Shown: positions 1 through 13,431 of the stretch, piece after piece
Numbering within the stretch: the first letter of the stretch is position 1
How the letters are laid out: each line of letters opens with the position of its first letter
DNA from: Gyrodactylus bullatarudis
Taxonomy: Eukaryota > Platyhelminthes > Monogenea > Gyrodactylidea > Gyrodactylidae
Assembly (NCBI GenBank): GCA_012064415.1
Contig: SSNU01000019.1
Span: forward strand, 299,968 to 363,967
Length of the DNA: 64,000 nt
Direction: 5' to 3'
Translations under genes and position numbers: made by a program
The notes under the pieces: model-generated
What the model was told of the DNA's origin: nothing
Databases searched by the model: none
What the model saw: the letters and a program-made list of their open reading frames with translations, nothing else

Positions 1-947
1 CAAATTTTCCAAATGGGAATTTCTTCCTAAAAAGATGATTAAATTTCAAAATATTTTGACTGTTTGATGAAAAAAAATTGAGCACATTTATAGAGACTAG
101 CCTTGTATCCGGCTTAAAAATTTTCTCACCAAAAAAAGTAGTTCAAGACCTGTTATTATCAGTTACTGGGTCATGGCATTATTCTTTAATTTATCAAACT
201 TTAGAGAACAGAGATAGACACAATTAACTGATTTTCTATTCAATTCATCGATTTATAATTGCATTGTCTGCAATTTACAGATTATTTCCATATATTTGAT
301 AATTTTAGATATGTCTATGTATATATTTATGATTCGATTTATGATTTAATTGTTATCAACTAACTCTTACAAGCAAGTGTAGTCTTCCCATGTTATCTTC
401 TTTAATCAAGAGTGAGCCTAATTAGTTTTCTATAGTCACTATAAAATTTGATACACACACAAGGCTACCGTCTTCTATTTCTCCTCCAATTAATTAATTA
501 ATTGAGACTAATTTTAATCCTTTCAATAGTGAATGACAACAGAAAGCATAGTAAATTACTATTAGTAATTATGGAAGGAGCTCTTAGGTCACATCCTGTG
601 ACAAACTTTCTACTGGTTAGGTTAACAGCCTTTCTCTTTAGTAATAATAACATCAATCAAGCCCTCTTATAAATTTACAAATCTTGCATATACAACACAT
701 GAGTTAGCCTTGTAAAAACTGTCCAACATGGATTTTTCCGTTAATTATAATTATTGACGATTGACACAGACTCTGAATCTGTTCCAAGAAAATGTAAATA
801 ATTTTTACAAATTAAATTTTTAAAAGTCTGGAAATTTTCATTGATATTGAAAAGGATTCTAAGCCCTGTTCATTCCATCCAAGGTATGAAGATTTTATTA
901 AACGAATTGGATTGTATTTTGATAGAAAAAGCAAGAACTATACTCAC

Positions 948-1130
948 TTTCATGTCTTGTATTCGAGTTGCATCGTATATTTTCCACAACATTTCCGGTC
1001 CACAGCTGCCGACGTTTCTTTTCAAATTAAAATAATTGAATATCGGGTTAATGTTTGAATTGGGACTTGTTATTGTTGTAGTTGTCGGCGTCATGGGCCC
1101 ATCACCTGAATTCGAATCGACTGAAGTCAT
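948..1130 (-). CDS. SCYL2: SCYL2-like pseudokinase, first coding exon (partial gene)
   Basis: Sixty-one codons start at an ATG (1130-1128) and end at a good donor, AAA|GTGAGT, at 948. The N-terminus is low-complexity (Thr/Ser/Asn rich). It is followed by a stretch that reads NPIF-YF, then VGSCGPEMLWKIYDA. That matches the start of the kinase-like domain in SCY1-like proteins, where a G-rich loop is followed by W-K-I. SCY1-like proteins are catalytically weak or dead kinases of the clathrin and trans-Golgi pathway (family knowledge). The rest of the gene must lie to the left: 1-947 would be intron and shows no coding exon that I can support. SCYL2 is preferred over SCYL1/3 because of the NP-x(2,3)-YF run before the loop. 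The choice of paralogue is uncertain. Confidence 0.6.
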
Positions 1131-2018
1131 AATTCTTCTTCTCCTCCTGCTTCTTACTCAACTCTAACGTCCAGCATTAATCAAGACCGATCATGTTATT
1201 GTCTTTTATTGTGGTGTTATAAATAATAATCTTTATATTAAATTATATTTTATGACAAAATCATTCCCCTGATAGGAAATTCTCTTGAAGAAAGTGTATG
1301 TGTGTTAGTAATCTCTTGTCGTTATTATTACTTATTATTATTATTATTTATAATAAAAAGAAAGAATTCCTACTTTATTCTTATACACAAAGTGTCTATC
1401 TATCTACACAGATATATATATACATATATATTCATTTATATATATTCTATAGACACTCCGAGAGAGAGAGAGAGACTAAAGTTTTCGGTTATTAATACAT
1501 ATGAACAAGTAAATGTACTATGATCCTCATGGTATGGAGTGAATGTCATGAGAATATTTATATTTTTTTATACTCTCAAAATGGGCCAATAAGAGAATAG
1601 AGAACGATCCCTATATAGGCATTATACTGTATTATTATATGAGATGTATATATGATCTTGTCGATCTATAGAGTAAATATACAGTACCACATGGTTTTTT
1701 TCTTCAACTAAAGAGATGAGTGAGTAAAGGGAGGTGTGTAGAATATTGCATTTGCCTAGTAGTGGTTTAGTATGAATGAATTGTGTAAATTTTGATACAT
1801 GCTGCATGCAAAATAGGCACAGTGTCTCACATACTCCATCTATAGCTTTCATTCATAATTGATTCATGATCTATTCATATATTGCATAGTTATATTATTT
1901 ATTTGAAATAACAACATGTTAAATTAATCCTCTGTAGGATATACATCATCTTTTTGGTTACCTGATAAGAATTCAATAATCTATGCAAATGCTTTTTTTC
2001 CCACAATGAGATCATCAC
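1131..2018. other. Non-coding, low complexity
   Basis: No gene is seen. The stretch holds TTATTA and TATATA runs (about 1323-1450) and an (AG)n tract near 1460-1476. Short ORFs here are low-complexity Ile/Tyr/Leu strings and were rejected. Confidence 0.6.
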
Positions 2019-2340
2019 TTAAACGAGACATTTTAATTCTTTCAATAGGCTCAGAAAATACTTTTTACCACCCACGCAAAGAAATAAATCTTCTTTAAGG
2101 ATAGCAAAAATTTGTATGAACCTAGATTCTCCTAAGGTTTTTTCCATCAAATTTTCTATATAAGGAGAACGTTCCCTTTCAATCTTTCTGAAACTTATGT
2201 AGGTTGCATAAAGAATTTTAATCATTCAAGATACACCATTCAATAAGAAGGGAATTTTGAAATGAGAATAATTGATTCCAGGTGAAAAGTTGAAATTTTC
2301 ATTGGGGTGATTTCTGGGGTGAATTTTGGAAATTACCAAA
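2019..2340 (-). repeat. Truncated copy of the GGGGTGA-ended foldback element
   Basis: This segment is an inverted, diverged copy of 4537-4800. Both share a block with the CTTTAAGGATAGCAAAAATT, CTTATATAGAAAATTTGAT and CAATTATTCTCATTTC-type words, and a GGGGTGATTT end. The copy here keeps only the left part of the element. Confidence 0.6.
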
Positions 2341-2847
2341 TTCCCATTTTTTGAACTTTGAGCAAAAGATTTCTATTGATTTCTTGGTCATAAAAAAGAA
2401 AAGCAGTGTTCATGACATGCTGTAACCTCTCTCGTATGTTTTAACAACAACGGCGTACTAAGGTATATCCCCAATGCTGAGACGTCGCTAAACAGACTAC
2501 CTTATGTCAATAACGTAGTCTGACAGGCTGCTTTAATTCGTGGCTGACGCCTATTTATCGTCGAACCGGGTATTGTTGGATTTTAGGACTACGATAAGAC
2601 AAGAAAACCGATTATCACTAAAAAATAACAAGTTTATCACTAATTTTATGGTGATAATCACTAATCATACCCTTGTCTAATTGTGCTCATGAAATCATCA
2701 TTCTCTCACATTGGAATCAACAAGAATTTTCAACTCAAAATTTAGAACATTTTGGGAATTTTGGTGCTAACTCGAGATTTGAAATATGCCATAATTTTCT
2801 AGAAAATTAATTTTTCAAATTTTTGAATGTGGGCCTCGTGATCTAAA
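2341..2847. other. Intergenic, unclassified
   Basis: No ORF is worth keeping. A patch at 2410-2580 is clearly richer in G+C than its surroundings and contains many CpG steps. I cannot assign it to an element family. Confidence 0.4.
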
Positions 2848-3552
2848 GTTGGTTGATGTGAAGTCAAGAATCTATGGTTTTTACGAAAAACTTGATTTTA
2901 TCATCAAAAATTCGAACCTGTTAAAGATTTTTTGGAATCCTACCCATAATGCCCACTTTTACCAGTTGAAGAAAAAAATTATTTTTATAAAAATAAGGTC
3001 ATATTTCAAATTTCAATTTAGCGCCAAAATCCCAATTTTTCGAACTTTTAACTTAAAATTTTTATTGATTTGAAAGTGAGAGAGTGATGAAAAGTTGATT
3101 TTCAGGATCACAATAAGACAAGAAAGGCAAATATTATCGAAAATATTTCGAAAGATTAACCATTTTCGATGGATTTTGAGTTATCGAAATTTCATTAATT
3201 GTCAAGTTGTGAAAATGATCAAAAAATCGAAATTCAGCTCTCAAACAATAATGAAGCTGTACATCAGAACAGATTCAGTTGAATTGAATTTCTTGTCTAA
3301 TCCTGATTTTGGAAAAACTCTTTTGATCAACCTACAACTTACAAATCAATAAAAAATTTTGGTTCACAGTTCAAAAACATGGGATTTTGACGCCAAAATT
3401 TGAAAAATGGCCATATTTTTCATAAAAAATTTTTTTTTGCAGAATTTTTTCTTCAACTGGTAAAAGTGGGCAACATGAGTACGATTCCAAAAAATCTTCA
3501 ACACATTTGAATTTTTCGTAAAAATCATAGATTCCCAACTTCATATCAATTA
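2848..3552. repeat. Foldback (MITE-like) element, family 1
   Basis: The left arm (about 2848-3070) and right arm (about 3370-3552) are reverse complements. Examples are the AATCTATGGTTTTTAC / GTAAAAATCATAGATT pair, TTTTTGGAATCCTAC / GTACGATTCCAAAAAATC, and CCCACTTTTACCAGTTGAAG / CTTCAACTGGTAAAAGTGGG. ORFs inside are products of the repeat. Related copies lie at 36491-36772 (compact), 38370-38640 (one arm) and near 17700, 22785, 34600 and 34840 (fragments). Confidence 0.75.
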
Positions 3553-4536
3553 GTTTTAGATCTTGATCAAATTCGATTTCCTGATGAAAAAAATGAGATT
3601 TTTTTGTAAAATTAATAAATTCCCATCTTCATTCTACTAACTGGGTGTACACTGTACATTTAGTAGTAATCTGATGACGTAAGATTCTAACGTAGTAAAT
3701 GAAAGAATGATCATTGATCAGGTTTAGTTAAAATTTAGTCCGACGGAATCAAAGTGAGATTGAATTATTCTTTAATTTTATTCTGATTTTATTAAAAATA
3801 TTATCTTGAGATAACTCTGTAGTTATTGATCTCTTCCATAGATAGATCCCGCTTGTTTGGATCACGTGATTCCAGTTACTAAAAGAAAGAAATCCATTTT
3901 TTTCCAATTCTCGCCAATATTTTAAGAGTCTTTTATACTAGGTTAAAGTCTCTATAGTAAATGGAAAAATTAATAAAATGTATATTATCTTGTCACTCTT
4001 AATAGTCTTACTATGCACTGTGAGATTCAAAATAACGGTTATTTTTTGGTTAAAATGAGCCAATCAGAGGAGAGCTTGAATAGACCACGTTAATCATTTC
4101 AGGTTTTAATAGTGATTTACGTCTGTGGAAAGACGATCTCTGGTCTGTCATAACTCGTCTAAATAAAGGTCTTTCGCGATCAGTCTCATGATTATATGTA
4201 GTATTGTAATGAGAAGAATAAGTTTGATTAAACTCTTCGTTAAACATTTGTTTCATCAATATTAACATCTTCTTAGAATTAGACATCTTTAAGATTTATA
4301 CATGGTAACTCAGGTAGTGATAGAATGTAGGAGTCAGTGAACGAGTCAGAAGAACCTCCTCTCTTCAATGCATCAGCATGATATAGACTTTGGGATAGGA
4401 CCTTCACTCTTCTCTGATTGGTTAATTCATGGAACACATCTCACTATCCTGTAATAAGATATAGTGTAGTACTCTGTTTACTAACATTGGTATTACATTC
4501 ATGATATATGATTATTAATATTAAAAATGACACACT
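3553..4536. other. Intergenic with one doubtful small ORF
   Basis: The only ATG-started ORF of note is 4050-4286 on the minus strand, 78 codons. It is basic, with Ser/Arg-rich middle (RERPLFRR, SFHRRKSLL). I recognise no family, and no splice-linked partner exon was found. It could be a chance ORF or one exon of an undetected gene. Confidence 0.2.
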
Positions 4537-5220
4537 ATTCCAAAATTCACCCAAAAAATTTCCATTAATCACCCCAAAAATTTTTACCTCGAATCAATTA
4601 TTCTCATTTCAAAATTCCCCTCTTATTGAATGGTGTAACTTGAATGATTAAAATTCTCTATGCAACCTGCATAAGTTTCAGAAAGATTGAATGTGAACGT
4701 TCTCCTTATATAGAAAATTTGATCAAAAAAACCTTAGGCGAATCTAGGTTCTTACAATTTTTGCTATCCTTAAAGAAGATTTATTTCTTCTTTCTCAAGA
4801 TCGAAATAGTGAAATAAGAAGAGTTGTTAACTTCACCAAACTCCGATGTCCTTGTAGTTTGCAAAAATTAATGAATATCCCTATTAACATCTGTATGCCG
4901 TGGCTAAAAAGTCAGAAGTTGTTTTTAAAAAGTATGCCCCATATGAATAAAAAATAATCTCCTTGAAAGCAGCTTATTATGCTCCGTGACGTCGAAAATC
5001 TAATGGATTCGGAACTTGAAAGTTACAGAGTAAACAAAAGATATGGAAGACCGTGCAAAAGCCGTAAAATATCAAGCGCTGAAAAAAGGGTAGATAAATT
5101 ATCACATTAAATTATTTCTTATTATTTAAAAAAAATATTTGGGGTGAATATTAGAAAAAATTTCCTCTGGGGTGATTTTTGAGAAAAAAAAATTTTCTTG
5201 GGGTGATTTTTGGAATCAAC
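4537..5220. repeat. MITE-like element with GGGGTGA termini
   Basis: The ends are inverted: CCAAAATTCACCC near 4541 and TTGGGGTGATTTTTGGAA near 5197. The TGGGGTGATTTTTG word recurs three times close to the right end (5140-5212). About 260 bp at the left are shared with 2019-2340 in the opposite orientation. No transposase is encoded, so this is a non-autonomous element. Confidence 0.6.
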
Positions 5221-6979
5221 CCGGTATTTTAATAGCCAAGAAGATAAGCTGGGTCATTCGGATCTATCGGATATTTTCGGAAGGTCTTGTGAGTTTTAGA
5301 TTTCTTTGAATTAATACGTTTCAAAATTTTCATTTTTTATATTTTCTTGATCTACTTATTAATGTCACCCTCTTATTTATTGTCAAACGTTGAGTTAGTT
5401 CGTCGTGTATAATGAAAGTAGGAATTTTTTGATTTTGTAGCAAACTTGACTTATAGTTTGACTAACTATAGAATTATTTCGTTCTAGGTGCTTAGGTAAT
5501 TACTAATTACCTATTATAATATATGTAAATGGCACTTATAAACCGATAAATAACTCTCTCTAAAATTATATGCATCTTCATATGCATGAACAGTCAACCA
5601 CCCATAATACTGAATTTTCCTACCTTTACATGTTATTATATACATTTCAGTAGGAATAGACCAAAAATATATATACAACTTTATCGGAATTTCTCAAAAG
5701 AGGATGGCCATTGAGTTTCGGTTCCGACTGTATCCTACAGTTTCGTCGTATTTGGTAATGGATTGGCCCATTTCGTTGAATGTTACAGCTAACTAATACG
5801 TAAGAAACTCACTCCTAGGCTCAAAATTTAAAGTTTAATCTAATTGCGAAAAAGTTGATAGGATAAGGTTTACGGTTTTTGCGAAAATTAATTTTTAAAA
5901 TCTGGGACTTTCGAAATTTTCTCAGATCTGAGACCAGATTCGAAATTAGCGCAAAAATTTACACCAGAATCACTTAACTTTTCCCATTTACCTTAATTTT
6001 GAATTTTCAGGAACCCCTGTGTTATGGACGTGTTGGTTTATAATACAGAGAAACTGAAAATTTTTTTTAGTTACTGCAGATGTGATTCTTGAGATCTGAC
6101 ATCTTGTTTTGTTTTCTGAAAGAGACATTTCGAAGAAACATTAGCCCAAAATTAAATACTGTAATAATAAATAATTCATACTTTAAATTAAAATTATTCA
6201 GTCTGGCAGTATACTCTATCTCCCAGAGTACAATTCTTCACAAAATGAATCTCTTATCTCCATTCATAGATGTCTTTTTATTTGAAGATGGAACTTTTTA
6301 ACTCTTCCATAGCTCGATTATTATCATTACTTTCAATTGCACTATTACGTAATACGAGTTATTATGATAATTATGAATGCCTGTTGAAATTCATAATAAA
6401 TAATAATAATAATAAATAATAAATAACACTATAAATGAACGAGGTACATATGTTTTCTTATTATGAAGGAAAGACATGATTTTTCATCCTCTAATCAATG
6501 TGAGAATTATTACTGAGGACACCCCCATTGTTTTTTTCGTTAATAATATCTGCTATTTTTTTGCCAAAATCAAGTGAATTTATAGAAGAGGAGAATTTTC
6601 AAATAATAAACTATCGATATACTTTTTAGTAGACAGTGGATTCAAAAATAGAAGTTTAGTTTAGTAACTATCGGCTATTTGCTAATTCGAGAGAATTAAA
6701 TTTTGAAAAAAATTCTATTGAATTAAATATCCTAAATTTTGTTCTAGTATACAAAATCCCATTTGAAAATTTTTAAAACCGCGCCAACCACGATAATTGA
6801 TAAAATTCACCTTTTTGTGCAATCTTTATGACTTTTTGGGAAATATGGGTATCAGAACAACAAAAGTTTTGAATTTAATTTATGAAGCTCTTCTTTTTTG
6901 TGTAAGAGCGTCCAAATCGCCCAGAAAGTTGCGTTCAAAAAATATGAAATAACTAATGAGTAGTTTGTTGAAACAAAAT
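5221..6979. other. Intergenic, no gene seen
   Basis: The region is AT-rich with TAATAA microsatellite near 6400-6425. ORFs such as 6089-6301 start at non-ATG positions and have no family features. Nothing else is supported. Confidence 0.5.
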
Positions 6980-7740
6980 TTATTTCAAAATAACTGAAAG
7001 AAAATTATAAAAAATGTACACACAGGCTGGAGTAATGAAACAGATAAATGTGAAAATCTTTGAAGAGAACAAGGTTTTTCTTTCAAGATAAGAAAATAAC
7101 CTCAAGGTTTCACTCTCCAAATAGGCCAAATCTCTATCATTTTCAATAACAAATGTGGATTTTTTCACCTTCTCACTCATTGGCATTTGAGCTGCGAACC
7201 TTTTTCTCAGCTCCTCTTCCTTAAGATCACGATCTCTTTCGAGAATTCGAGAGAGACGAGTGCTATCAGAGCTAAAGAAATTAGGATTCTTATTTAATAA
7301 CTAACCAATTGACGACAACAATTTCATCCAGAAGGTATTCCCAAAATTTTGATTCGAAAAGTGTGGGCAGATCTAGGAAAATTAATCGTTTGCCTTGTAT
7401 GATTTGTAAGAAAACTTTGGATATAATTTTTGAACGAATTTTCGGAAGAATAATGGCTTCAAGTTTTCTTTTTTTCTCTCTACTATTGAAGATGATTTGA
7501 CCAAGCGTCCTCCGATTGACAGACCCACTGCTGTTAAGAATTTCATTTCCAAATTCTTTGGTCAAGGAATTAATTGTAGCATTGTCTTTTTCAGTTACTG
7601 ATCAAATTTTTCAAAAAGACCAATTTACAATCATGAGAAATTTTGTCTGCATCTATAATATCATGATTTCGAGAGGAGATGAGTTTTGATAGTGTTGATT
7701 TTCCAGTTCCATAACCTCCTGTAATTCCAATTAGAAGCAT
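6980..7740 (-). CDS. DCAKD: Dephospho-CoA kinase domain protein
   Basis: It catalyses the last step of coenzyme A synthesis, ATP-dependent phosphorylation of dephospho-CoA. I join three exons: 7629-7740, 7306-7585 and 6980-7271, with introns of 43 and 34 nt. The sum is 684 nt (227 residues), which keeps frame. Residues 1-15 hold a P-loop, GITGGYGTGKST, then DADKISHD, the usual D-x-D region. FGNEIL followed by SVNRRTLGQIIF is the family signature after the P-loop, and the R-x(5)-RD and AAQMP motifs follow in exon 3. The C-terminus has a hydrophobic segment (about 202-225) that could anchor it in a membrane, as in the animal DCAKD branch that lacks a PPAT domain. It starts 56 bp from the divergent DTD2 start. 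A single-domain protein, not a COASY fusion. Confidence 0.88.
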
Positions 7741-7796
7741 GTACAAACACTAATTTCCCGCCAAAAGTACAATCTGGTTTACTATCGTTTAAATTA
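7741..7796. promoter_or_regulatory. Divergent promoter interval DCAKD/DTD2
   Basis: Only 56 bp separate the two start codons, so the two genes must share control sequence or overlap at their 5' ends. No TATA box or other named element is obvious. Confidence 0.55.
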
Positions 7797-8312
7797 ATGG
7801 AAAATTCAGTTGTAAAGTTCGTCCTACAGAGGTGTGATAGTGCCCAATTAGATGCTCCTACTGATGATTTGTCTCCTGTTAGCATTGGCAAGGGAATACT
7901 AGTTTATGTATGCTTCACAGGCGTTTGTGATACAGACAGGCTACAATTTATCGCAGAAAAATTATGTAATCTTAAGATCCTCAAATCAGATGCTGGAGAA
8001 AAATCATGCGTAAGCTTTTATTCAATGCGTTTTTTACTTTTAATTTATTTTCTAAAGAAATGTCTGATGAATAGTTCTGACTTTGAGCTGCTTCTCATAC
8101 CTCAATTTTGTCTTATTGGCAAATATAAGAAGGATGCCTTCCAATATCACTCGGCAGTTGAAAAGTCTGCAGCCAAAAGTTTATTTGAAGGATTAGTTGA
8201 ACTGACAAAGTGTTTGCTAGGATCTACCAGAGTTAAATCTGGTTATTATGGACATGTTCAATTACTCTCAACAAAAACCAGTGGACCATTTACTCATGTT
8301 CTCGAGTTGTGA
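7797..8312 (+). CDS. DTD2: D-aminoacyl-tRNA deacylase 2 (ATD/DTD2)
   Basis: This is a tRNA proofreading enzyme of the DTD fold. The animal branch (ATD) removes misacylated residues through main-chain contacts. Visible signs are the N-terminal LQRCDSAQL, the strand GILVYVCFTG, LLLIPQFCLIG, the QYHSAVEK segment and the C-terminal GPFTHVLEL. The last ends in the G-P-F-T-H form typical of DTD2, not the GPVT form of DTD1. The frame is open throughout (171 residues). A consensus-like 48-nt intron, GTAAGC...TCTAAAG at 8010-8057, would remove 16 hydrophobic residues and leave 155 with better family spacing, so I favour splicing (exons 7797-8009 and 8058-8312). The human protein is about 168 residues. 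The product is expected in the cytosol. Confidence 0.85.
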   Translation: MENSVVKFVLQRCDSAQLDAPTDDLSPVSIGKGILVYVCFTGVCDTDRLQFIAEKLCNLKILKSDAGEKSCVSFYSMRFLLLIYFLKKCLMNSSDFELLLIPQFCLIGKYKKDAFQYHSAVEKSAAKSLFEGLVELTKCLLGSTRVKSGYYGHVQLLSTKTSGPFTHVLEL

Positions 8313-8419
8313 TTTGTTTGAATATGCAATTTATACTTTACTCGTTCTCTTCAATAATAATTTGAGGGAATATTTTTAAATGAGAAATATGTATATTCTT
8401 AAAAGATAAAAACACATCT

Positions 8420-11106
<2,687 letters not shown>

Positions 11107-11230
11107 TTTTGAAATGACTACAAGCTTAAACAAATATTGATTCCTATCATGTTGCAATTGTTATAATAAGTAGTCTGTATAATTTTTTTTTACAATTTGT
11201 ATGATAAAACTAACAAAATAGAAATAAAAA
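11107..11230. promoter_or_regulatory. Divergent promoter interval SPG7/hAT-derived gene
   Basis: 124 bp lie between the two start codons. The stretch is AT-rich and has no recognisable box. Confidence 0.5.
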
Positions 11231-13129
11231 ATGAAAAGCGAAGAGGTCAATGCTATTACATATGAAAATGTTGATCAAGGAGCAAACTTTCAACAAATAA
11301 ATGTTCAAGAACATGCTCCACAGACTTATACAACACAAAATACAATTTTAACTTCTATACCAATTCAAGATTCTTCTATGGATACTAGTATAGATGATCT
11401 TACTATGGAAGATGATGAAGATGCCGATGAGACATATAATCCAGTCAAAAATTCTAATTCTCTCCGACCCAATAAAGTAGCAAAAATCTCCCAGCAACAG
11501 CCATTGAAACAAAATATCACTGCCCTACAAGCATACAATGCATCGCGAAGAAAGAAAAAGCTCTGCTCGAAAATCATAAAGATTGAATCTATTGAGAATA
11601 ATGATGCCTTCAAATCTGTCCTGACTCGCAAGTCTAGAAGAAGTTTCCCTAAACAGTATCCAGGTGAAGTAACTTTTACTCAGAATATTCCCAACAAGGA
11701 TAGCGAAGAACTGCAAATAATCAAGAATAGCTGCTTCATTAGTCCTACCCTCTTTGAGATTCTCACGAGAGTTAATCCTTTCGAATTCTTGTCGAATATG
11801 CCAAAATTTGTTCAGCCTGAAAATCAACAGTCAGTGTTAGACCAACTGAAACAGCTCTACCTAGTGAATGTTGACAAGATTCGCACAAAAGTGAAAAAAT
11901 CAAAGTCACTATTCTCTCTCTCATGTGATAAATTGTTTGTTCTCAACAATCGGACTGTCATTGTCCTTTTCCTGCACGGTCATGATTTCTCTTTCTTCCT
12001 ACAAATGCTATACTTTGAAGAGTACAAGGAAATTGACATTCAAAAGTTGGTCGGAGAGTCTTTGAAAAATTTCAATATTAGCTTTGACCAGATTGTCGGG
12101 ATAACTACAGGGTCGTGTCCTGTCCTGAAGGAGTTCTCTCTCCTCACCGGATCCGGTCATCAGACTTGTCTTAGGTCTCTCATTGATGAAACTGCAAAGA
12201 GCTTATTCTCGAATAAAACAGGCAATCACGTGGATTATGACGATGAGAACCAATTGACCGATGAGAATATGCATATTAACTCACCCCTTTTAACAATAAT
12301 CAGGAAAATTGATCAAGCTATCACTGTTATCAATTCGACACATTCCGGACGTACTCTATTCGAGGTCAAGACTAGTTTTATAGGCTCATTGAATGAAGGC
12401 AGATGGGACCTGCTTGTCTTGGCCATGGATAGACTGATTTCCATTCAAAATGAACTAGACGCCTATGTGAGCTATCCTCAAATGGCCGAATCAAAGTTTT
12501 CCCCATCAGAAATTAAACTCATTGAGGACATCATGTTCCTATTTCGTGTATTGAATCATGTCAATGCACAAATGGAAGACTCAGATTGTTCCCCTCTGTA
12601 TTTTACTCGATTTCTCAAGATACTTGCCACTTTGGACTCGAGTGACTTGTCAGTTAAATTCTTGACAGAATTAATGGGCAGGTTTTGTGCCGATGAGAGC
12701 TACTGTCTGATCGCAAATGTTTTGGAAAAATTGGGTTCTAGCTCAATTAAAAGGCCATTTACTCAACGACAAAATGCCCTCTTGACCAATATAAACATAA
12801 AACTGGCCACAAAACAGAACCTCACTGCCGACCAGGTCTTGATTAAGAAAAGTCCGAAAGAGTTCATATTTGCTCCCCATCGAGAAGTGGAAAGTGGGTC
12901 TTATGAGTCACCCTACTGGTTAATTTCAAAGCCAGGATTTTATTCTGAAACATGGACCAAGAGACAACCGGAGATTGTCCAATGCCTGAAACTCATTCGA
13001 CCCAGTATTTCCACCTTTGTCCAAGAGATCCGTGAGAATGCTGACAAGATCAATGATCAAATCTACTATGTTTCAGAGAATTATCTTGAATCAATTCTGT
13101 TTCTCAAGTTTAATCTGAATAAAAATTAA
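11231..13129 (+). CDS. Intronless hAT-transposase-derived protein
   Basis: A single 632-residue ORF starts at ATG 11231. Residues 1-110 are acidic then basic (MEDDEDADET, RRKKK), with no BED finger. From about 190 it resembles hAT transposases: FVQPENQQSVLDQL, a strand-rich core, NISFDQIVGITTGSCPVLKEF in the slot of the second catalytic region, then EGRWDLLVLAMDRLISI in place of TRWNSTYLMLERL. The C-terminus, YYVSENYLESILFLKFNLNKN-like, matches the dimerisation tail that normally ends in LLFLKKNL. Expected catalytic acidic residues are not evident (GITTGS where D-N-A would stand). With no terminal repeats next to it and an intact frame, it looks like a domesticated, probably DNA-binding gene. 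It is head-to-head with SPG7. It could also be a very recent non-autonomous insert. Confidence 0.6.
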   Translation: MKSEEVNAITYENVDQGANFQQINVQEHAPQTYTTQNTILTSIPIQDSSMDTSIDDLTMEDDEDADETYNPVKNSNSLRPNKVAKISQQQPLKQNITALQAYNASRRKKKLCSKIIKIESIENNDAFKSVLTRKSRRSFPKQYPGEVTFTQNIPNKDSEELQIIKNSCFISPTLFEILTRVNPFEFLSNMPKFVQPENQQSVLDQLKQLYLVNVDKIRTKVKKSKSLFSLSCDKLFVLNNRTVIVLFLHGHDFSFFLQMLYFEEYKEIDIQKLVGESLKNFNISFDQIVGITTGSCPVLKEFSLLTGSGHQTCLRSLIDETAKSLFSNKTGNHVDYDDENQLTDENMHINSPLLTIIRKIDQAITVINSTHSGRTLFEVKTSFIGSLNEGRWDLLVLAMDRLISIQNELDAYVSYPQMAESKFSPSEIKLIEDIMFLFRVLNHVNAQMEDSDCSPLYFTRFLKILATLDSSDLSVKFLTELMGRFCADESYCLIANVLEKLGSSSIKRPFTQRQNALLTNINIKLATKQNLTADQVLIKKSPKEFIFAPHREVESGSYESPYWLISKPGFYSETWTKRQPEIVQCLKLIRPSISTFVQEIRENADKINDQIYYVSENYLESILFLKFNLNKN

Positions 13130-13206
13130 GATATGCAGAGAACAAGACCTATTGTATGTAATTGTAATACTTTTAGATCTATCCAAATTATTTTTGATAA
13201 ATTTTG

Positions 13207-13212
13207 AATAAA
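13207..13212 (+). terminator. Poly(A) signal of the hAT-derived gene
   Basis: AATAAA lies 78 bp past the stop codon at 13129, in an AT-rich 3' end. The position is ordinary for an animal 3' UTR. Confidence 0.5.
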
Positions 13213-13431
13213 ATTACTAATAAATTTATTCCTAATTCTAACTCGTCGTTGAGACCTTTCAACCTTACTTAACTATAAAAAATCAATCTACTTAGAAGTA
13301 GATTGAAAAAAAATACTGAAATATTATTTATCAAGAATAGTTTAACCCCTCTCTACTCATTGTAAAGATCATTGATTTGTGAATTTGAGATTATTTTCCC
13401 TTGAGTTGATTTTTTCGATAGAAAACTTTAT

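Noticed and set aside
870..947. Continuation of the SCYL2-like ORF past 948
   Set aside because: Codons after the AAA|GTGAGT donor lose family resemblance, so they are taken as intron.
1298..1523. Two overlapping plus-strand ORFs
   Set aside because: They translate microsatellite-like TTATTA, TATA and AGAG tracts and have no protein character.
2849..3352. Two plus-strand ORFs of 74-85 codons
   Set aside because: They fall in the arms and loop of a foldback element whose copies elsewhere have different frames.
7290..7305. C-terminal residues LVIK of the middle DCAKD ORF
   Set aside because: They read into a 34-nt intron; splicing to 7271 restores the family R-x(5)-RD region.
11365..11827. 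Minus-strand ORFs of 88-100 codons
   Set aside because: They are antisense shadows of the hAT-derived gene.
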